NCBI RefSeq assembly: GCF_026967935.1
Contig: NZ_JAPVBL010000002.1
Coordinates: 124,001-188,000 of the forward strand
Origin: Modestobacter sp. VKM Ac-2982
GTDB taxonomy: Bacteria; Actinomycetota; Actinomycetes; Mycobacteriales; Geodermatophilaceae
Reading direction: 5' to 3'
Length of the DNA: 64,000 nt
Of this stretch, positions 27,189 through 36,348 are shown one piece after another. A program made the position numbers and the translations under genes. The notes under the pieces were generated by a model. It had not been told where the DNA came from. It saw nothing but the letters and a program-made list of their open reading frames with translations, and ran no database searches. Each line of letters begins with the position of its first letter. Within the stretch, counting starts at the first letter, position 1.

Positions 27189-28034
27189 GTGTCCCTGCGC
27201 ATCACCCAACGCTGCCGCGTCGTCGTCGACAACGACTCGGCCGGTGACCCCGACGGTCTGGTCGCCCTGGCCCACCACCTGCTCAGCGCCGCCAACCGGG
27301 TGGACGCGGTGACCAGCTCGCACCTGAACGCGGTGTTCGGGCCGCCCGAGGGCACGGCAGCCGCGGGCGCCCGGCGCGCGCAGGAGCTGGTCGACCTGGT
27401 CGGCACCCAGCGGCCGGTGGTGGCCGCCGGGTGCGACGTGCCGATCGGCGGCGGTGACACGTCGTCGGCGGCCGCGGATGCCATCGTCGCCGAGGCGCGG
27501 CGGGACGACCCGCTGCCGCTCTTCCTGGTCTGCGCGGGCCCGCTGACCAACGTCGCCCAGGCGCTGCGGCAGGCCCCGGACATCGCCGCCCGGTTGACCC
27601 TGGTCTGGGTCGGTGGGGCGCTGGACGCCGACGCGTTCGAGTACAACAGGGACACCGACGCCGAGGCCGCCCGCGAGGTGCTCGCCCGCGACGACCTGGC
27701 GATCTCGCAGTTCCCGCTGGAGACCTACCGGCGCTGCACGTACTCGGTGGCGGAGCTGGAGCAGGACGTGGGCGGCGCCGGGCGGCTGGGTGCCTGGCTC
27801 TGGCAGCAGTACGTCGAGCTGCCGGTCCCCGACTTCGTGGAGCAGGGGGAGACCTGGCCGCTCGGCGACAGCCCGCCGGTCCTGGTCACCGCCCTCGACG
27901 ACGTGGCCTGCACGTGGACGGAGTCCCCGGACCGGCCGGGACGCCGGGTGTGCACCGACGTCGACCTCCGCCTGCTGGTCGCCGACCTGCTCGCCCGGCT
28001 CCGGCTGCACGAGCGCCGGAGCCGGGAGGCCTGA
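27189..28034 (+). CDS. Nucleoside-hydrolase-like protein, copy A
   Basis: A 281-residue protein with the nucleoside hydrolase fold signature in variant form: VVVDNDSAGDPDGL (Asp14, Asp16, Asp20, Asp22) instead of the usual DxDPGxDD. The Ca2+/substrate site appears retained in part: LFLVCAGPLTNVAQAL and the late ALDDVA Asp. GGAGGAAG precedes the GTG. It is the last gene of the rhamnosidase operon, 16 bases after GH43, and a paralog lies at 36349. True nucleoside hydrolases cleave N-ribosides; here the context suggests another glycoside or glycosyl-like bond. Family assignment good, function open. Confidence 0.8.
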   Translation: MSLRITQRCRVVVDNDSAGDPDGLVALAHHLLSAANRVDAVTSSHLNAVFGPPEGTAAAGARRAQELVDLVGTQRPVVAAGCDVPIGGGDTSSAAADAIVAEARRDDPLPLFLVCAGPLTNVAQALRQAPDIAARLTLVWVGGALDADAFEYNRDTDAEAAREVLARDDLAISQFPLETYRRCTYSVAELEQDVGGAGRLGAWLWQQYVELPVPDFVEQGETWPLGDSPPVLVTALDDVACTWTESPDRPGRRVCTDVDLRLLVADLLARLRLHERRSREA

Positions 28035-28041
28035 GCACGGC

Positions 28042-28794
28042 TCAGAGCGTGGTCATGCCGCCGTCGACGGCGAACGTCGCGCCGGTGGCGAACGCCGACT
28101 CGTCGCTGGCGAGGAACACCATGACGCCCTCGAGGTCGCCGGTCGTGCCGGCGCGGCCCATCGGGATCCGGCCGACGATCGCGGCCCGCGCCCCGGGGTC
28201 GGCGGTGAGGGTGCTGACCAGCCCGGTCTCGGTGTACGGCGGGACGACGGTGTTCACCCGGATGCCCCGGCGGGCGTAGGCGGCGGCGACCGTGCGGGCC
28301 AGCCCGTGCATGCCGGCCTTGGACGAGGCGTAGGCGGTGAACTCTGCCCCCTCGCCGCGGACGGCGGTGGGGCTGCCGGTGAACACGATCGAGCCGCCGC
28401 CGACGCCCAGCATCCCGCGGACGGCGTGCTTCACGGTCAGGAAGGCCCCGGTCAGGTTGACCTCGTGGGTGCGGCGCCAGACGTCGAGGTCCAGGTCGGC
28501 CACCTCGGCGTCCTGCCCGAACAGCTGCACGCCGGCGTTGACGACGACCACGTCGGGCACCCAGCCGTCCGCGGCGAGCGCGGCGAAGCCACCGGCGACG
28601 CTGTCCTCGTCGGTGACGTCCATCGGCACCGCGCGCCCGCCCGATGCCGCGGCGGCCGCCTCGGCGCCCGCGACGTCCCGGTCGGCGTAGGCCACCCGCG
28701 CTCCCTCGGCGGCGAACCGGTCGGCCACCGCCCGCCCGATGCCCGCCGCAGCCCCGGTCACCAACGCCGTCTTCCCTGTCAGTCGCCCGCTCAT
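28042..28794 (-). CDS. SDR-family dehydrogenase
   Basis: A 250-residue classical short-chain dehydrogenase: cofactor motif TGAAAGIG near residue 12, NAG in VVVNAGVQ, a Ser in VFTGSPTAV, and catalytic Tyr and Lys in YASSKAG. The C-terminus GATFAVDGGMTTL is typical. The acidic residue after the second beta strand (YADRD) suggests NAD+. Sugar dehydrogenases of this type include L-rhamnose and L-fucose 1-dehydrogenases; oxidation of released L-rhamnose fits the cluster but is not shown. It is transcribed toward the nucleoside-hydrolase-like gene (7-base convergent gap) and starts 102 bases from an IclR-type site shared with the GH2 gene. Confidence 0.9.
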   Translation of the reverse strand: MSGRLTGKTALVTGAAAGIGRAVADRFAAEGARVAYADRDVAGAEAAAAASGGRAVPMDVTDEDSVAGGFAALAADGWVPDVVVVNAGVQLFGQDAEVADLDLDVWRRTHEVNLTGAFLTVKHAVRGMLGVGGGSIVFTGSPTAVRGEGAEFTAYASSKAGMHGLARTVAAAYARRGIRVNTVVPPYTETGLVSTLTADPGARAAIVGRIPMGRAGTTGDLEGVMVFLASDESAFATGATFAVDGGMTTL

Positions 28795-28895
28795 GGCACG
28801 AGTCTGCCCAGCGCCGGCACCGCCGGAGACCACCGTGCCGATCACCGGCAGCCCGGTTCCACCAGCGGCCCGACCACCCGGACGACGTCACGCCT

Positions 28896-28910
28896 TGCTG
28901 GCCAATGGCA
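28896..28910. promoter_or_regulatory. IclR-type operator, copy 5 (reverse orientation)
   Basis: TGCTGGCCAATGGCA (reverse complement TGCCATTGGCCAGCA), 13 of 15 identical to copy 1; outer bases extend it to a CTTGC...GCAAG dyad (28894-28912). It lies in the divergent region between the SDR gene and the GH2 gene, about 15 kb from the regulator gene, and so extends the regulon to both. Confidence 0.68.
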
Positions 28911-29082
28911 AGGACGTCGCGGTGGTGACGGCGGTCACCGAGGATCGACGGTGCGCGGGTGCCCGCGGCGATCCAGCAGACGGCCGATCGCCGGGAACGC
29001 CGGCCCCGCGCGGGCATGGGGCGCTCCAGCCAGGACGCCATCCGTCGCGTGCTGACCTCGTTCCCCACTCGAGAGGGCAGCC

Positions 29083-31494
29083 ATGCGCCGCACCCCGTTC
29101 ACCACCGGCTGGCAGTTCCGGCCGCACGCCAACTCCTTCGCCGAGATGGTCGGGGCCGCCGCACCCTGGCAGCCGGTCACGCTGCCGCACGACGCGACGC
29201 TGGCCCAGCCGCGCGACGCCGCTCACGGTGCCGGGTCGGGGTACTTCCCGGGCGGCGTGTACGAGTACCGGCGGACGTTCGACGTCCCCGCGGACGCCGT
29301 CGAGCAGCGCTGGCTGCTGGAGTTCGAGGGCGTCTACCGCCGGGCGATGGTCTACGTGAACGGCAGCCTCGCCGGGCACTGGGCGTCGGGGTACACCGGC
29401 TTCACCGTGCCGCTGGACGACCATCTCCGGTACGGCGCGGAGAACGAGGTGCGGGTGGTCTGTCGCGCCGGCGCCGACTCCCGCTGGTACGCCGGCGCCG
29501 GCATCCACCGGCCGGTGCACCTGCTGGCCGGCCCGCTGCTGCGCGTCGCCCCGGACGGCGTCCGGGTGACCACGCTGGACGCCGACCGCGAGCTGGCGGT
29601 CGTCGAGGTGGTGACCACCGTCGTCAACGACCGGCTGCGGCTGGCCACCGTCGCGGCGGTCACCGAGCTGCGCGACGCCGCGGGCACCGTCGTCGCCGCC
29701 GATCGGGTGCCGGTCAGCGTGCGCCCCGGGGAGCCGGCGGTGGTGCGGCAGCGGCTCGTCGTCCGCGAGCCGGCGCTGTGGGGGCCGGACTCCCCGGCGC
29801 TGCACACCGCGACGGTCGCCCTGGTCGAGGAGGACGCCGTGCTGGACACCGAGACGGTGACCACCGGCATCCGCACCCTCTCCGTCGACCCGGTCCGCGG
29901 CCTGCGGGTCAACGGCGAGCCGGTGCTGCTGCGTGGGGCGTGCGTCCACTCCGACAACGGGGTGCTCGGCGCGGCGGCGGTCGACCGGGCCGACGAGCGC
30001 CGGGTGGAGCTGCTGCGGGCCGCCGGCTTCAACGCCCTGCGCAGCGCGCACAACCCGATGAGCCGGGCTGTGCTCGAGGCCTGCGACCGGCTCGGGGTCC
30101 TGGTGATGGACGAGCTGACCGACATGTGGACGGAGAGCAAGTCCGACTTCGACGCCGCGCTGGACTTCCCCGAGTGGTGGGCGCGTGACGTCGCCGCGAT
30201 GGTGGCCAAGGACGTCAACCACTCCAGCGTGGTGATGTACTCGATCGGCAACGAGATCCCCGAGCTCGGCACCCCGCACGGCGCGCTGTGGTCCCGCCGC
30301 CTGGCCGAGGAGGTGCGGCGCCTCGACCCGACCAGGCCGGTGACCAACGGGGTCAACGGCATGCTGGCCGTGATCGGTGAGGCGACGGCCGACCTGGCGG
30401 ACGCTGAGGGCGGCATCAACACGATGCTCGCCGACATGGGCGGCTTCATGCGCGAGCTCTCGCGGTCCGAGCTCGTCGGACGGCGGACTGCGGAGGCGTT
30501 CGGCGTGCTCGACGTCGCCGGGCTGAACTACATGGACACCCGGTACGAGAGCGACCGCGACGTCTTCCCTAACCGGGTGGTCGTCGGGAGCGAGACCTTC
30601 GCGACCGAGATCGACCGGCTCTGGCGGTTGGTGCAGGACAACCCGCACGTCATCGGTGACTTCACCTGGACCGGCTGGGACTACCTGGGCGAGGCCGGCA
30701 TCGGGCGCACCGCCGACGCCGAGGAGCCGGGGGCCCGCGGGCTCTCCGGGCCCTTCCCGTGGCTGCTCGCGTGGTGCGGCGACATCGACATCACCGGGCA
30801 CCGGCGGCCGGCGTCGTACTACCGGGAGATCGTCTTCGGGCTCCGGTCCGACCCCTACCTCGCCGTCCAGCGGCCGGAACGGTCCGGCCGGGAGACGGTG
30901 TCGCCGCCGTGGGCGTGGACCGACTCGGTGGGCAGTTGGGGCTTCGCCGGTGCCGAGGGCGCCCCGCTCACCGTCGAGGTCTACAGCGACGCCGATGAGG
31001 TCGAGCTGCTGCTGGACGGCCACTCGCTGGGCACCGCGAAGGCGGGGGAGGCCCACCGCTTCCGCGCCGAGTTCACCGTGCCCTGGGCGCCGGGCGAGCT
31101 GACCGCGGTCGCCCGCACCGGCGGGGCGGAGACCGGCCGGTGCTCGCTGCGCTCGGCAGACGGACCGGTGCAGCTGGCCGTCGCCGTCGACCGGCAGGTG
31201 GTCCGAGCCCAGGACACCGACCTGGCGTTCGTCGACCTCGCGCTGACCGACGCCGCCGGCACGGTCGCGCTGGGGGTCGACCGCGAGGTGACCGTGGCGG
31301 TGGCGGGCCCGGGCGTGCTCGTCGGGTTCGGCAGCGCCGCGCCGGTGACCGAGGAGTCCTACGGCGACGACGTGCACACCACCTTCGACGGCCGGGCGCT
31401 CGCCGTCGTCCGCCCGACCGGCGCCGGCGCCATCACCGTGACCGCGACCGCCGAGGGCTGCGCCCCGGTCACCGTGACGGTCGAGGCCCGCTGA
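29083..31494 (+). CDS. GH2 beta-galactosidase/beta-glycosidase
   Basis: An 803-residue family 2 enzyme: N-terminal jelly-roll sugar-binding domain (about 1-150, with GVYEYRRTFDVP and MVYVNGSLAGHW), Ig-like domain, then a TIM barrel with acid/base Glu391 in YSIGNEIPE and nucleophile Glu504 in VVVGSETFA, followed by two C-terminal beta domains. No signal peptide, so cytoplasmic. GH2 covers beta-galactosidase, glucuronidase and others; specificity is not clear, but galactose or glucuronic acid from flavonoid glycosides is plausible. GAGAGGGC lies just before the ATG. The shared operator lies 173 bases upstream. Confidence 0.92.
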   Translation: MRRTPFTTGWQFRPHANSFAEMVGAAAPWQPVTLPHDATLAQPRDAAHGAGSGYFPGGVYEYRRTFDVPADAVEQRWLLEFEGVYRRAMVYVNGSLAGHWASGYTGFTVPLDDHLRYGAENEVRVVCRAGADSRWYAGAGIHRPVHLLAGPLLRVAPDGVRVTTLDADRELAVVEVVTTVVNDRLRLATVAAVTELRDAAGTVVAADRVPVSVRPGEPAVVRQRLVVREPALWGPDSPALHTATVALVEEDAVLDTETVTTGIRTLSVDPVRGLRVNGEPVLLRGACVHSDNGVLGAAAVDRADERRVELLRAAGFNALRSAHNPMSRAVLEACDRLGVLVMDELTDMWTESKSDFDAALDFPEWWARDVAAMVAKDVNHSSVVMYSIGNEIPELGTPHGALWSRRLAEEVRRLDPTRPVTNGVNGMLAVIGEATADLADAEGGINTMLADMGGFMRELSRSELVGRRTAEAFGVLDVAGLNYMDTRYESDRDVFPNRVVVGSETFATEIDRLWRLVQDNPHVIGDFTWTGWDYLGEAGIGRTADAEEPGARGLSGPFPWLLAWCGDIDITGHRRPASYYREIVFGLRSDPYLAVQRPERSGRETVSPPWAWTDSVGSWGFAGAEGAPLTVEVYSDADEVELLLDGHSLGTAKAGEAHRFRAEFTVPWAPGELTAVARTGGAETGRCSLRSADGPVQLAVAVDRQVVRAQDTDLAFVDLALTDAAGTVALGVDREVTVAVAGPGVLVGFGSAAPVTEESYGDDVHTTFDGRALAVVRPTGAGAITVTATAEGCAPVTVTVEAR

Positions 31495-31507
31495 CCCGCG
31501 TCCCGTC

Positions 31508-31532
31508 GCGGTGTCGCCATGGGCGACACCGC
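31508..31532 (+). terminator. Perfect 11-bp hairpin after the GH2 gene
   Basis: GCGGTGTCGCC, ATG, GGCGACACCGC: an 11-bp stem with a 3-base loop, 13 bases after the GH2 stop codon. The most likely role is transcription termination; it could also be an operator for the DUF1349 gene, whose start is 37 bases further on. Confidence 0.65.
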
Positions 31533-31569
31533 ACCGGGGCGCTCCTCGACGCGCAGCTACCGTGCCGGC

Positions 31570-32157
31570 ATGACGGACGACGGCAGCCGGGTCCAGCCGT
31601 GGGGCGCGGGCACGTGGACCACGCAGCCGGTCGCGGCCACCGAGGACGGCGCCGACCTGCTGGTCACCGCCGTTGAGGGCAGCGACGCCTGGCGGCACAC
31701 CTCCTACGGCTTCGTCCACGACGACGCTCATGCCCTGCTCGCCCCGCTGGACGGTGCGGTCGAGGTGACCTTCGAGGCCGACTTCGACCAGCAGTTCGAC
31801 CAGGCCGGGCTGATGCTGCGGACCGACGCGGAGACCTGGCTCAAGGCCGGCGTCGAGTTCTCCGACGGCGCGCCGCAGCTCGGTGCCGTCGTCACGCTCG
31901 GGCACTCGGACTGGTCGGTCGCCCCGGTGCCGGACTGGGCCGGCCGCCGGGTCACCGTCCGGGCCAGTCGGGACGGCGACGCGGTCACGGTGCGGGCGCG
32001 GGTGGACGACGAGCCGTTCCGGCTGGTCCGGGTCGCCTGGTTCCCGCCGGACGCCGAGGTGCACGCCGGGCCGTACTGCTGCGCCCCGACCAGGGCCGGC
32101 CTCGTCGTCCGCTTCCGACGCTGGACGACCGGGGCGGCGGACGCAGCTCTGCACTGA
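31570..32157 (+). CDS. DUF1349 (concanavalin-like) protein
   Basis: A 195-residue cytoplasmic protein with the DUF1349 beta-sandwich: WRHTSYGFVHDDAHALL, then FDQAGLMLRTDAETWLKAGVEF and the C-terminal GPYCCAPTRAGLVVRF. The family is widespread and poorly understood (carbohydrate-binding lectin-like fold). The ATG at 31570 has no Shine-Dalgarno site; the AGCTACCGT stretch about 12 bases upstream could be a -10 region for a leaderless message. It lies between the GH2 and GH3 genes, which suggests a role with sugars, but no activity can be assigned. Confidence 0.8.
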   Translation: MTDDGSRVQPWGAGTWTTQPVAATEDGADLLVTAVEGSDAWRHTSYGFVHDDAHALLAPLDGAVEVTFEADFDQQFDQAGLMLRTDAETWLKAGVEFSDGAPQLGAVVTLGHSDWSVAPVPDWAGRRVTVRASRDGDAVTVRARVDDEPFRLVRVAWFPPDAEVHAGPYCCAPTRAGLVVRFRRWTTGAADAALH

Positions 32158-32219
32158 ACCCCTCCCGCTGGATGGCATCGGCGGCGACGCGGGCGGCCGG
32201 CGGTCGGCAGGATCGGGGA

Positions 32220-34466
32220 GTGACTGCCACCACCCCGTCCGACCCGACCGCGCTGCCGCTGGAGCAGAAGGCGGCCCTCCTCTCCGGCCAGGACTTCTGG
32301 TCGACCCCGCCGGTCGAGGCGGCCGGGCTGCCCTCGGTGGTGCTCACCGACGGCCCGCACGGGGTGCGCCGGCAGGTGGGCGACCTCGACCAGATCGGCC
32401 TCATCGAGAGCGTGCCGGCCACCTGCTTCCCGCCGGCCGTCGCCGTGGGGTCCAGCTGGGACCCGGAGGTGGCCGAGCGGATCGGGGCGGCGATCGGGGT
32501 CGAGGCCCGTGCGATCGGCGTGCCCGTCGTCCTCGGGCCGGGGGTGAACATCAAGCGGTCGCCGCTGTGCGGCCGCAACTTCGAGTACTACTCCGAGGAC
32601 CCGCTGCTGGCCGGGGTGCTCGGCGCCGCGCACGTCCGCGGCCAGCAGGGCGCGGGCGTGGGCGCGTCGGTCAAGCACTTCGCGGCCAACAACCAGGAGA
32701 CGCAGCGCATGCAGGTCAGCGCCGACGTCGACGAGCGCACGCTGCGCGAGATCTACCTGCCGGCCTTCGAGCGGGTGGTCACCGAGGCCCAGCCGGCCAC
32801 GGTGATGTGCGCCTACAACAAGGTCAACGGGGTCTACGCCTCCCAGCACCACTGGCTGCTCACCGAGGTGCTGCGGGAGGAGTGGGGCTTCACCGGGGCC
32901 GTCGTCTCCGACTGGGGCGCGGTCGACGACCGGGTCGCCGCCCTCGAGGCGGGCCTGGACCTGCAGATGCCCGGTGACCACGGCGCCGGCAACGCCCTGG
33001 TGGTGGACGCCGTGCGCAGTGGCCGGCTGGACGAGGCCGTCGTCGACCGCAGCGTGCGCCGGGTGGCCGCGCTGGCCGGGTACGTCACCGAGCCGGCCCA
33101 CACCTCCGACGCCGATGCCTTCGACGCCGACGCCCACCACGCGCTGGCCCGCGAGCTCGCGGCCGGCTGTCCGGTGCTGCTCAAGAACGACGGCGGCGCG
33201 CTGCCGCTGGTCGCCGGCCAGCGGGTCGCCGTGGTCGGCGAGTTCGCCCGCACGCCGCGGTTCCAGGGCGGCGGCAGCTCGCACGTCAACGCCACCCGGG
33301 TCGACGACGCCCTCACCGCGCTGCGGGCGACGCACCCGGACCTGGCGTTCGCCCCCGGCTTCACCCTCGACGGCGCCGGGGACGCCGCTGCCTTGCGGGA
33401 CGAGGCCGTCGACCTGGCCCGGGACGCCGGCGTCACCGTGGTGTTCGCCGGGCTGGGCGAGGGCGACGAGTCCGAGGGCTTCGACCGCACGCACCTCGAC
33501 CTGCCGGCCGCCCAGGTGGAGCTGATCCGCGCGGTCGCCGCGGTCAGCAGGAGGACGGTCGTCGTCCTCTCCTCGGGGGGCGTGGTCTCCCTGGAGGGCT
33601 GGCACGACGACGTCGACGCCGTGCTCGCCGGCTTCCTGCTCGGCCAGGCCGGCGGCAGCGCGCTGGCCGACCTGCTCACCGGCGCCGTCGACCCCTCGGG
33701 CCGGCTGGCCGAGACCATCCCGCTGCGGTTGGCGGACACCCCCAGCTTCCTCGACTTCCCGGGGGAGCAGGGCCACGTCCGCTACGGCGAGGGCGTGATG
33801 GTCGGCTACCGCCAGTTCGTCACCGTCGACCGCCCGGTGCGGTACCCGTTCGGCCACGGGCTGAGCTACACGACGTTCACCACGAGCGACCTGCAGGTCC
33901 GGGCCGTCGGCGACGACGCAGCGACGGTGACCCTGATGGTGACCAACACCGGCGCGCGGGCCGGCCGGCACGTCGTGCAGGTCTATGTCGCGACCACCGC
34001 CGGACCGGTGCGGCGGCCCGCCCGTGAGCTGCGCGCCTTCACCAAGGTCTCGCTGGAGGCGGGGGAGTCGACGACGGTGACGTTCGAGCTGGACCGCCGG
34101 GCGTTCGCGTACTGGGACGTCCGGGAGCACGCCTGGGTCGTCGCGCCGGGGGAGCACACCGTGCAGATCGGCTGCAGCGCCACCGACGTCGTCGACGAGC
34201 GGACGATCGACCTCGCCGGGGACGTCGTGGTGCGGGACCTGACCCTGCAGTCCTCGGTCGTCGAGTGGTTCGAGCACCCGGTCGCCGGCCCACAGCTGCT
34301 GGAGGGCTTCCTGGCGACGATGCCCGAGGGTGCCGGTGAGATGCACGCCGGGATGCTGCAGATGATCGGCTCGATGCCGATGCGCCGGTTCGCCGCGGAC
34401 TTCGGTGCGGCGATCCCCGCCGCGGAGCTCGAGCGGCTCATGGCGGCGGCGCGGGCCGCCCGGTGA
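32220..34466 (+). CDS. GH3 beta-glucosidase
   Basis: A 748-residue family 3 glycosidase: barrel with the substrate-binding VLTDGPHGVR and KHFAANNQE, catalytic nucleophile Asp231 in VVSDWGAVDD, then the alpha/beta sandwich with GLGEGDESEGFDRTHLDLP (acid/base Glu region), and a C-terminal fibronectin type III-like domain (HVVQVYVATTAGPVRRPARE). A short extra tail follows (about 690-748). No signal peptide, so intracellular. GTG start at 32220; its stop overlaps the next gene by 4 bases. A second route for glucose removal beside the GH1 enzyme. Confidence 0.93.
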   Translation: MTATTPSDPTALPLEQKAALLSGQDFWSTPPVEAAGLPSVVLTDGPHGVRRQVGDLDQIGLIESVPATCFPPAVAVGSSWDPEVAERIGAAIGVEARAIGVPVVLGPGVNIKRSPLCGRNFEYYSEDPLLAGVLGAAHVRGQQGAGVGASVKHFAANNQETQRMQVSADVDERTLREIYLPAFERVVTEAQPATVMCAYNKVNGVYASQHHWLLTEVLREEWGFTGAVVSDWGAVDDRVAALEAGLDLQMPGDHGAGNALVVDAVRSGRLDEAVVDRSVRRVAALAGYVTEPAHTSDADAFDADAHHALARELAAGCPVLLKNDGGALPLVAGQRVAVVGEFARTPRFQGGGSSHVNATRVDDALTALRATHPDLAFAPGFTLDGAGDAAALRDEAVDLARDAGVTVVFAGLGEGDESEGFDRTHLDLPAAQVELIRAVAAVSRRTVVVLSSGGVVSLEGWHDDVDAVLAGFLLGQAGGSALADLLTGAVDPSGRLAETIPLRLADTPSFLDFPGEQGHVRYGEGVMVGYRQFVTVDRPVRYPFGHGLSYTTFTTSDLQVRAVGDDAATVTLMVTNTGARAGRHVVQVYVATTAGPVRRPARELRAFTKVSLEAGESTTVTFELDRRAFAYWDVREHAWVVAPGEHTVQIGCSATDVVDERTIDLAGDVVVRDLTLQSSVVEWFEHPVAGPQLLEGFLATMPEGAGEMHAGMLQMIGSMPMRRFAADFGAAIPAAELERLMAAARAAR

Positions 34467-35254
34467 CCAGCTACGTCGCCCTGGGCAGCTCCTTCGCCGC
34501 CGGCCCCGGCATCGACCCGATCCTGGTCCCCGGGTGCGCGCGGTCGGGCCGCAACTACGCGCAGCTGGCCGCCGGGCGGCTCGGGTACGACCTGGTCGAC
34601 GTCAGCTCGGGTGGGGCGACGATCGACGACGTCCTCACCCGGCCGCAGGCGCTGCTGGCCGGTGGCACCGTGCCGCCGCAGGTCCAGGCGGTCGGCCCGG
34701 ACGCCGACCTGGTGACCGTCACCGTCGGCGGGAACGACGTCGACTACCTGCTCACCCTGCTGCGCTGCTCGGCCCGGGCCGACCCGGAGGGTGTGCCGCT
34801 GCCGGCCCGGGCGTTCTTCGGTACGCCGATCGACCTGGCCGCGGTGCACGCCGCGCTGGCGGTCCTGCCGGACCGGCTGGCCCAGCTGGTCGGGGAGGTC
34901 CGCCGGCGGGCGCCCCGGGCCAGGGTCGTGCTGGTCGACTACCTGACCGTGGTGCCTGACCAGGCCACCCCCGCCTTCCCGATGAACGAGGAGCACCGCC
35001 TGCTGTGCGCCGACGTCGGCCGGCGGCTGGAGGCGGCGACCGCGGCGGCCGCGCGCGAGGCCGGGGCGGAGCTGGTGACCGCCTCGGCGGCCTCCCGCGA
35101 CCACGCCGTCGGCTCGGCCGAGCCGTGGGTCACCGGCTGGGTGTTCGGGGACCTGCTGGGTGGCGGGGTCGCCCCGTACCACCCGAACGCGGCTGGCATG
35201 CGCGCCGTCGCGGACCTGCTGGTCGAGCAGCTGTCAGCCCACCCCGCGCGCTGA
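34463..35254 (+). CDS. SGNH/GDSL-family esterase
   Basis: A 263-residue SGNH hydrolase: block I SYVALGSSFAAGPG with the catalytic Ser in GSS (residue 10), block III TVTVGGNDVDYL, and the C-terminal PYHPNAAG carrying the catalytic His. Block V lacks the usual DxxH Asp, having Pro-Tyr-His instead, which is known among serine-histidine dyad members. No signal peptide. Translationally coupled to the GH3 gene by a GTGA overlap, so it probably deacylates the same substrates. Substrate unknown. Confidence 0.87.
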   Translation: MTSYVALGSSFAAGPGIDPILVPGCARSGRNYAQLAAGRLGYDLVDVSSGGATIDDVLTRPQALLAGGTVPPQVQAVGPDADLVTVTVGGNDVDYLLTLLRCSARADPEGVPLPARAFFGTPIDLAAVHAALAVLPDRLAQLVGEVRRRAPRARVVLVDYLTVVPDQATPAFPMNEEHRLLCADVGRRLEAATAAAAREAGAELVTASAASRDHAVGSAEPWVTGWVFGDLLGGGVAPYHPNAAGMRAVADLLVEQLSAHPAR

Positions 35255-35327
35255 CCGGCGGTTCGTCCCGGCGGGGGCGGGCAAGGAGGACGGGTCCGAC
35301 CCGCACTCCGAGAGGAACACCGCCCCC

Positions 35328-36344
35328 ATGCGCGGAGCAGTCCTGCACGCCCCCGGCGACGTCCGCGTCGAGCAGCTCGAGGACCCGCGGGTCGTGGAGC
35401 CCACCGACGCCGTGGTCCGGGCCTCCGCCACCTGCGTGTGCGGCTCGGACCTGTGGCCCTACCGCGGCATCAACGAGGTCACCGAGCCGACGCCGATCGG
35501 CCACGAGTACGTCGGGGTCGTCGAGGCGGTCGGGGACGACGTCACCACGGTCCGCCCCGGCCAGTTCGTGATCGTGCCGTTCATCGCCTCGGACGGCACC
35601 TGCGCGCACTGCCGGGCCGGGTACCAGAGCGCCTGCGCACACCGGGTGGGCATCACCGGTGCCCAGGCGGAGCTGCTGCGGGTGCCGCACGCCGACGGCA
35701 CCCTCGTCGCCACGCCGGAGGTGCCGGCTCCCGAGCTGCTGCCCAGCCTGCTCACCCTCTCCGACGTCATGGCCACCGGCTGGTTCGCCGCCGTCGCCGC
35801 CGGGGTGCGGCCGGGGATGACCGTCGCGGTGGTGGGGGACGGCGCCGTCGGACTGCTCGGCGTGCTGTCGGCCGCCCAGCTGGGGGCCGAGCGGATCATC
35901 GCCATGAGCCGGCACGAGCCGCGGCAGCGGCTGGCCAGCGGGTTCGGTGCCACCGACATCGTGACCGAGCGCGGCGACGAGGGGGTGGCGCGGATCCGGG
36001 ACCTCACCGACGGGGTGGGGGCCGACGCCGTCCTGGAGTGCGTGGGCACGGCTGAGTCGATGGACCAGGCGATCCGCTCCACCCGCCCCGGTGGCGGCGT
36101 CGGGTTCGTCGGCGTCCCGCACGGTGTGGAGATCACCGGGCGGCAGCTGTTCTCCACGATGGTGCGGCTGCACGGCGGCCCCGCCCCGGTGCGCCGCTTC
36201 CTGCCCGACCTCATCGACCGGGTCTGGTCCGGGGCGACCGACCCCGGCCGGGTGTTCGACCTGACCCTGCCGCTGGACCGGGCCGCCGAGGGCTACCGGG
36301 CGATGGACGAGCGCCGCGCGGTCAAGGCCCTGCTGACGCCCTGA
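35328..36344 (+). CDS. Zinc-dependent alcohol dehydrogenase (MDR family)
   Basis: A 338-residue medium-chain dehydrogenase: catalytic zinc ligands Cys in CVCGSDLW and His-Glu in GHEYVG, and Rossmann motif VVGDGAVGLLG. The structural zinc loop reads DGTCAHCRAGYQSAC, so the first of the four usual cysteines is replaced (Asp at that position), a small oddity. It should oxidise an alcohol or polyol with NAD(P)+. ATG at 35328 with GAGAGGA about 12 bases upstream. It converges with the nucleoside-hydrolase-like gene at 36349 with only 4 bases between stops. Substrate unknown. Confidence 0.9.
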   Translation: MRGAVLHAPGDVRVEQLEDPRVVEPTDAVVRASATCVCGSDLWPYRGINEVTEPTPIGHEYVGVVEAVGDDVTTVRPGQFVIVPFIASDGTCAHCRAGYQSACAHRVGITGAQAELLRVPHADGTLVATPEVPAPELLPSLLTLSDVMATGWFAAVAAGVRPGMTVAVVGDGAVGLLGVLSAAQLGAERIIAMSRHEPRQRLASGFGATDIVTERGDEGVARIRDLTDGVGADAVLECVGTAESMDQAIRSTRPGGGVGFVGVPHGVEITGRQLFSTMVRLHGGPAPVRRFLPDLIDRVWSGATDPGRVFDLTLPLDRAAEGYRAMDERRAVKALLTP

Positions 36345-36348
36345 CCGA

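Noticed and set aside
28035-28041. A terminator between the convergent nucleoside-hydrolase-like and SDR genes
   Set aside because: Only 7 bases separate the stop codons and no hairpin is visible there.
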